From: Pholiota molesta
Lineage: Eukaryota; Basidiomycota; Agaricomycetes; Agaricales; Strophariaceae
DNA length: 64,000 nt
NCBI GenBank assembly: GCA_014925825.1
Contig: JACGCK010000024.1
Coordinates: 1-64,000 of the forward strand
Reading direction: 5' to 3'
Positions 57,421-64,000 of the stretch are shown one piece after another. Made by a program: the position numbers and the translations under genes. The notes below the pieces were generated by a model that was given only the letters and a program-made list of their open reading frames with translations, was not told where the DNA came from and searched no databases. Each line of letters opens with the position of its first letter. The stretch's first letter is position 1.

Positions 57421-59300
57421 CGTTCGGTACCCGGACGATGGAATGTCTATACTTTCCTACGCGTCCTGAAATACGCGTTCGGAATATCCACATTCATTCG
57501 GATATTTCGAGAGACATCTTACGAGTTATCTTATATTCTGTGGCGAAATTGTATATATGTATGTATAGACTCGTGCATTTACACATACTCCGTACCGATC
57601 ACCTGTCCGCCATCCTTTGATGTCATTTCCTCGCGGGCGGGCCAAAAATCGATCCATTCATCTTTCAGTGCCTACCCGTTGAGCACGCGATTGTAATCCA
57701 CTGATTTGAATCCCAGCAGACTATTGCAGGGGTAGATTGGCGAGCGTGTACAAAATATGATTGCTGGTACTATGTACTCAATTGCGATTGGCATGTTCAT
57801 TAAACCATTCGACGATCTTACGGCTCGTGCTGATAACATTAATCTTTGCAGCTCTACCATAAAAAATAGCAGCATATATAAGTAATTTTTGCAGAGAAGT
57901 GTAATATCAATAACTACAACCTAATGATAAGTAATCAGGAGAGGGAACATGTAAGTATTGCGATAACTGAAGGGAACAATTCCGAATCTCTGTAAACAGA
58001 CCAACACCGTCTTCGGTATGCAAAAAAGGTAACGAAGTCAAAACCGTGTTTTCCTTCTCCTGAAGACTCCTCTTGGAAATTGCATCGATACACTTTTCAG
58101 GAGCCGCGATGCCACGCGCCGAAAGTCGGACGCGACGACATCGAAATGCCCCAGCAGCTCTAGCACCCATGAATGATGCAAGTGCGCGCTGCGTCAACTC
58201 GTCCCCGAGCTCCTTGCCCCCAACCCAGTGCTCCCAAAGTCAACTATCTGACCAGACATGGTTCTCCTCCGTAGGTGGCCTTCGCAGAATTGAACATAAG
58301 CCAATTGGCACAGCGCACACTTGAAGTAGTTCTACATACCTTCTGAGGTGTACATTCCGAGGCGCAGATGTCGCTAGCTCCGCCGGTATCGGAACCGGTG
58401 TGCCTCTGTGTGCATGAGGCTTAAAGATGATTTTAATTAGCGAGGCCGGTAGACTCGGTGCACGGAGGGCGGCGGGAGGTAAAGTATGTACCTGGGACAG
58501 TCGTCAATATCATCAAAGATGAATGGATGCACGAGGTAGAGTCTTGTAAGGGCGTGGGAGTGGTGCCCATTGGATTTGCGACTCAGAGGGGCCGATGGGC
58601 TGAAGTCTGAGGCATAGTGGACGAAAAACCCACTATTTTATACTTGGGCGATGCGGCAGACAAGCATATGATATCTTTCAATCGATAGCACAGAGAACGG
58701 TATGTACTCGAGTGGCACCTCCTAAATCGTCGAACAATGCGATGTGATTCTGAATTTCCGAGCGAACGACATCTCCTTAGGACTCCGAAAAGTTATTTTG
58801 ATTTTGTGCCACTGAAGTTTGACTGAAGTGGAATCCGCATTGATTGCTATCCTGCTCCCTACCGCTACCTTTGTGAACATACGTGCATACCGCACACATA
58901 CCGTGACCGGCGAGTGGGACGAGGATCTACATCGATATCTGTTCTCCAGAAACATATTGCACGCGCCTGTGTCCTAAGGAAAGATGGCGATAAAGCTTAG
59001 ACTTCAAAGATGCAGTTAAGGCATCATGGCCTCATGCTCGATGTCATGTCCACGATTCTACGCGGCGTGTTCAAGTTCCGATCGATATGTCTCCCCAAGA
59101 TGTAAGATAACGGGAGAATAATGGCCTTTCAACGAACCTCACAGCGTACCCGAACTCCATTCGCATTCTTCGGTATCGTTTTAGTTAGCGGATAAAGCGG
59201 CATTGTATCGAGTGGCACTAAATACTCGATAGTCCAGTTCTGTCGCAGGGCAGAAGTAGCAAGCCTCGTGGTCAGGCTCCATCTATACTCTCCTACGATC
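57421..59300. other. Segmental duplicate block (paired with 48426-50650), no intact gene
   Basis: The block matches 49350-50600 in many words (see the paired entry) with deletions and substitutions. The minus-strand exon that is open at 50234-49764 is broken here. Nothing else is seen. Confidence 0.45.
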
Positions 59301-59339
59301 ATTTCAAACACACTACTTTCCGTAAAAGTTCATATTATT

Positions 59340-60435
59340 CACTAACGGATGACATAGAATACCAACCAGCGTCGAAAAAGCTTGAGTTCTGATATATCCA
59401 TACCCCCACCGTCCACAAATACACCAGTCGACGAAGCCGCACTAACCTACGTTTCCTCCACCTCCTGCGTCCTGTCCCAGCCGGGAACGATCCAGCAGCC
59501 ACCACCTTCGCGTGGTTCTGCGTTCTCGCGGTCAGACGAAGTGGCCTGCGGAGGAGGCAACGGAGGCGTCGGCCACGATGATCTGCAGTGCAACATTTTA
59601 GTAGACCACTGCGGGTAGCAGATAAGTAAGTATCGCGAAGGATGCGCCAATAATGCGCAAGGGCGAACGCCAGAGCCACGTCCCACGATGTCAGCGTCAG
59701 CGTCGAAAGCTCAGCATCATATCGGAGGAAGAGGGCTTACGCGTGCGTCTTGCGTGGCTTGGATGGATACGAAGACCGGGAGCAGGAGGGATACGGAGGG
59801 CGTAGGGGAAGGTGCGCAGAACATTCGAAGTTTCCCTGAGCTCCGAGCGATGTCAGCACGCGATCGTCACATCAAAGGTGCATGGACGTACATCCCAGCA
59901 TCCCACTGTATACTACCGCCACCGCCTTGCTCGTGAACGCCTCCACCCCGAATCCGCATCGCTCTCCGTCCCATTTCAGCCATCCACCACCACCGTACCA
60001 TCGATATCAACATACGCACCGATGCAGTTGGAGGTAGGAGGCGGTGGCCGGCTGGGTGCTGACGTAGTCGCGTTCGTCTCCCGTCCATGGCGAGAGACAA
60101 CGCGAGGTGAGTGCTGTAAGACCAGGAGTGCGCGCAGATTGGAGGCGCAAACAGACGGGTCAAGTTAGTCAAATTCACTGTAAATGGGTGAAGGTGAGCA
60201 ATGTACTGTGAAGGTTGACGCGACTGGGTGGAGAAACGCGCCCTGCTCTGTGTCCATCAGTGGAACGGCTAACGGCAGGCGATGTGGGTAGCCACACATA
60301 TGCATCGAATGCGCTCCTCTGGATTGCAGACCGGGAACGTGAATACAGCGTGCTAGTGATGTGTGGTGATAGAACGAGGTCGTCGTGGCTGTTGTTCGAA
60401 CATTGCGCACGGACTCTGAATCCGGCCCGAGACCT
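59340..60435 (-). pseudogene. R-family copy R11
   Basis: The start block at 60432-60396 is followed by VFTFPVCNPEERIRCI-like sequence in a shifted frame (about 60345-60300). Further along are a last-exon piece with GTESDADSG (about 59965) and GC-rich sequence to about 59400. It is strongly decayed; the middle exon cannot be traced. Confidence 0.4.
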
Positions 60436-62083
60436 CCTTGCCTGGGCATGGTCGTGCGATTCTTCCCATCATGGCTTGACTCTTGTCTATCTATCATATC
60501 CGTCTAAGTACCAGAAATCCACTTCGATTCGCGAGCTGCTAAGTGCCGCTTGAACTAGATTCGATGCCAGCTCATGCTACTCAATCATCGCTCCGACACT
60601 TAATCTTCGATCCAGCTACGAACAAGGCATCCGTATCCGGTACGCCATCCATCCAGGCCCTCATTCTGGAGCTTAACCTGATTATTGTACCCCATTCCTA
60701 TCAGCGGGCGATCGCATCGATCGCACAACTGCCACCCTGCAAGCAGATAGCCAGAGAACGGGAGTCCTGGTGCGTCTGGCGATTGTATTAACGCACCAGC
60801 GCTATCTCTGTCCCAGAGGCCAGATGTGAACGATGGCGAAGGGATGTAGTTGGCCCGATTTTTTTTTCTGTTCATCCTTCGTGGCCTTCCTCCCATTTTC
60901 TACTAGTCGGTTCCATGCCGCGGGTGCCCTCGAACAGTACCAGTCGTGAGATGATTCTTACAAGAGGAGGTCGACCATGGTGCCACATCTTATCTTTGAC
61001 TGATCGTTGAGAATATTTATTCTCGGCGACATTGCCAGAGCTATGCACTTTGCTAGCTCTACTGGCGGATAAAGTTTTCTAATAACCGCCGGTGTGTCGG
61101 CCCCCTCTTGTCGGATCATGACGACTGTATCGATCCTAAGTATCGATCCTCGGGTATCGCGTTCGATGCCTGACCATTCAACCATAGATTATATATGCTA
61201 TACTGCATGGTCTGAAGGACGGTTCAGAGGACGCTTCCAGAATATACGGGCCCAGGGCGCCGTCCGCCTTTCTCATTCCCGTCCATCTACCGTACTTGAC
61301 ATGTGGTCTCGAGAGGCTCCACGCGCTCCATCACCACTCGTGCGCTGCTGAACTTTGGCTGCGCTAGATCTGGGCGACGTCTGCACGCACTACCTGATCA
61401 TCCCTCTGACCCTATGTCTTCGACCTGTAGCACTATCCCACTTTCCCATACATCATCGCGCTACTTAACCGTTGGTCTGACTCTAAGATCTCGAATATTA
61501 GATCAACTTATGCCCAGAACAGCCGGTATGTGGTATGCGTCCATCCTTGCGCACATTCCACTCTCAACTAATCATGCTGCCAGTGGATGTTGTCGTCGAC
61601 ACTTCTTGATCAATAAAATGCACATCGCTCAGCGCCTGCACCCAACCTGCACCTCTGACCTGCCCGGGAGTTTTTCGACATCAAGGGCGCCTGAAGCTGA
61701 GGTATATCGCGCGTCCTAGCACGATGCCTTTATGTCTCTCTGTTTCAGCTCTATGCGCAGCGTCTCTGCCTCGTTCCCCTGTCCCGTCCATTCTCTCACT
61801 GGCAAGTTTAATGATTTGCAACGTTTAGCTTTTACATATGCTACATATCAAGGAAGCTGGATATTTGGTAACGGATATGAATGGCTAGAGGTCCAGGAAT
61901 ACATTCGAGAAGCAAGAAATTAGTGGAGGTAACATTGCGGTTCACATACAGACGGAACATTTATAACATCGATCGACGACGATATTTGACACCACCCGCG
62001 CTATGTGGTTGTGTAAATATAAATATGAAAGTACGGGTATAACTGCGTGGAAAGGATCACCGATACCAACGAACTATTCCAGG
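60436..62083. other. Repeated segment downstream of F-box gene G
   Basis: Words at 60530, 60960 and 61040 match the 56.2-57.4 kb duplication. Near 61750 the sequence TCTGCCTCGTTCCCCTGTCC with CATTCTCTCACTGGCA matches the leader segment at 38180-38220. No open gene is found. Confidence 0.4.
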
Positions 62084-64000
62084 CTAGATAGGATAAATTT
62101 TCAAGGCAACGCTACCATGTGAATCTGTCTACAAAAAAAAAAGTCAATAATGGACGTCCAAAAATCGCGATGTAAGATCGAGGAAACACCCCAAGTTTTA
62201 ACATAAAGAAAGCTCGAAACGTACATTTGTATCGATGATTCCATCCGCATACATCATGTAGATTGGATCATGTTGTGTGTCGATCATGAAGGCTGAGCAG
62301 CAACCGAGGTGTAGCGTTGATATCACGCATGGAAGACGCGTCTCGACATCGTCAAGAAAGAGCGGGACGTCCTCGGTGCGGATCACACTGGACGGAGCCA
62401 ATTTCCCAGGCTGACCTTTCGGAGACGAGGGAGGGGTATGGGTATCCAGACGGCCTTGGGCAGACAGCACCGCTGCGAGGGAGAAGTCAAAGATGTCTAT
62501 GGCGCCGGATGGCTCCGTCGTGCCAATGTCGTGCTTCAAAACGGCACGCTGACCATAGATGCATCTGGACAAAAAAAAAGATAACTAATGTGAGCACTGC
62601 AATTATTCTAATTCTCCAAAAACGGGAATAGCAACCTTGTCCAGTATTTCACAAGTTCCGGAGGGGAAGAACGGCCCCATCGCGTGTTGGGCGGGCCCCA
62701 TTCTGCCCAGGGAATATCCAGAGGCGCATGCTCCGTAAGTGCGTGAGCGTACTTTAGGAGCACGCGCTGGTGCAGGAACATGTTCAGATAGTGGAGGCGC
62801 CGCGGGCTATCCTCTGACGTGACCTCTGTGTACACCATGGTAAACATGTGTAGGCGGTCATCATCATGTATTGCGAATGGTAAATGCGAGAGAGGATTTG
62901 CCTCGATGGGGCCAGCATGGCTGGAGATTGTGAGGAAAGTGATGCCAGGCGACATTGGTGGAAGATGAAGCGTAGCAAGGTGAATGGCCTTGGTAGCCGC
63001 CGCGGAGGATCGTACAAGCTTGTATAACCGTATCTCTCCGTAGTTGCCCACCGTCGTAAGGAAGAAGTATGTGGAATCGAGAAGCATGAAGTCAGTCACC
63101 ATAAAAGCGAGACAGGGATTGAAAAATGTGGAGGTATCCTGTATTGTTTGATATTAAATATGTGGCAAAGTGGCGTAAATTTGAGCGCACCAATAACAGA
63201 TCCGATGTAGTCCAGTCCCATACTACTGCTCGCATCTCCCCCTCATCATCATGGAAATGAACGGCGACGACGTCATATGCAATTTGTAGAACGGGGGGGC
63301 CGAAAATATCCTCGCGGTAATGTTTCGGAACAATCGTCAACTGCAAGGGGCTTTGCTGCGCCCGTGGATGTATGGCGTTGGTAGATATAGTGCGAATGTG
63401 AACGCGGAGGATACGAGTGTCGGTCATTGACAATGGTGGGCTACGGATGGTTAAAGTCAAGGTTAAAAGATAATACATGTACACAGACACGCACTCACGT
63501 TACATCGTCCTCCAAGAAAACTATCAAATCCTGCGTCGGGTCCATCGTGAACTCCATAACCGAGAATCCGATCGAGGGTGTTCGAAGCGTGCGTCCATCG
63601 GCATTGCGGGCGGTCGGTAGCCATGAGATTTCAAAGTGGTCATTTCCAAAGCCATCACTGCACAGGTGAGCGAAAGCGCCTCCGGCGAGCTCGGATGCAC
63701 AGCAGCGAGGTTGCGTCTGGCGTGTCAAAGGCTCGTTCACTTCGAGTCCCACCCACGCCTGACGTCGCCTTACAAGTGATTCGATGAGGGCTGAGTGATT
63801 GAGCGACGTTCCGGTGTCTTTGAGGCCCTCCAAATGCAACTGAATAGTATACGCTAATACTGAGGAACTCTTGAAAGCCTCGTACATAGCTGTGCATGTC
63901 TGCGAGAAATCCTACAGGTTCAGCCTCTTCCCCAGATATCGAAGCGACACAGCCTTACCATCGCACAGGAGACGAGTGAAACGGCATCGAGGTTGGTAAG
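62084..64000 (-). CDS. F-box protein G (5' end outside the window)
   Basis: Exons 64000-63959 (partial), 63899-63499, 63440-63191, 63138-62636, 62564-62225 and 62128-62084 join in frame. The visible exon 1 ends LTNLDAVSLVSCAM, so the start codon lies just beyond the right edge. Landmarks are SSVLAYTIQLHLEGLKD, ISTNAIHPRAQQSPLQL, WDWTTSDLLL, GPIEANPLSHLPF, DIPWAEWGPPNTR, CIYGQRA and FDFSLAAVLSAQG. Exon 5 is longest here, with an insert around CCSAFMIDTQHDPIYMMYAD. The micro-exon ends LKIYPI. It is closest to the broken gene D in exon 2. Confidence 0.83.

Noticed and set aside
1..64000. Viral or endogenous viral genes
   Set aside because: No replicase, capsid or integrase motif was seen on either strand.

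Overview
The window looks like nuclear DNA of a basidiomycete fungus, most likely an Agaricomycete; this is inferred from style and families, with no marker gene present. Coding regions are cut by many short introns (about 45-70 nt, GTRNGT donors). The recognisable families (an F-box paralogue family, a fungal GNAT acetyltransferase, an Spt5-like NGN/KOW protein) fit that group. The interval is accessory, gene-poor and full of repeats: most long open frames here are not genes. No tRNA, rRNA or CRISPR array was recognised.

Left part (1-15 kb). An unrecognised minus-strand gene is split by a hAT-like element (703-1809, 8-bp target duplication). A hairpin MITE (2821-3134) and a decayed Spt5-like gene (3362-5690) follow. 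Then comes the most unusual stretch: four arrays of a 47-52 bp repeat with a palindromic TACAAAATGTAC-type core (about 5806, 6731, 9366 and 14490), each just upstream of a plus-strand gene or gene candidate. The second of these genes (6973-9195, 7 exons, 634 aa) is intact and belongs to no family I recognise. The third is interrupted by a 4.15-kb insertion (10120-14271) that is one giant imperfect palindrome.

Right part (16.5-64 kb). This is a mirror-like array of segmental duplications. Plus-strand units lie left of about 30.5 kb and minus-strand units right of about 32 kb. Each unit has a decayed copy of an unrecognised family (called the R family here, marker motif GLDVRPS) followed downstream on the same strand by a six-exon F-box gene. 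Seven F-box loci are seen: A (539 aa), B (527 aa), C (535 aa) and F (523 aa) are intact; G is intact but cut by the window edge; D and E are broken. All use the same intron positions and phases, and those with a final exon end in a 45-48 bp micro-exon encoding a similar C-terminus. Truncated GNAT copies lie on both sides in opposite orientation. One small secreted-protein gene (30862-31486) sits at the pivot.

The F-box proteins may be variable substrate receptors of SCF ubiquitin ligases (family inference). The repeat-rich, duplicated setting suggests fast birth and death of these genes, helped by hAT-like, CACTA-like and foldback elements whose target duplications are still readable.
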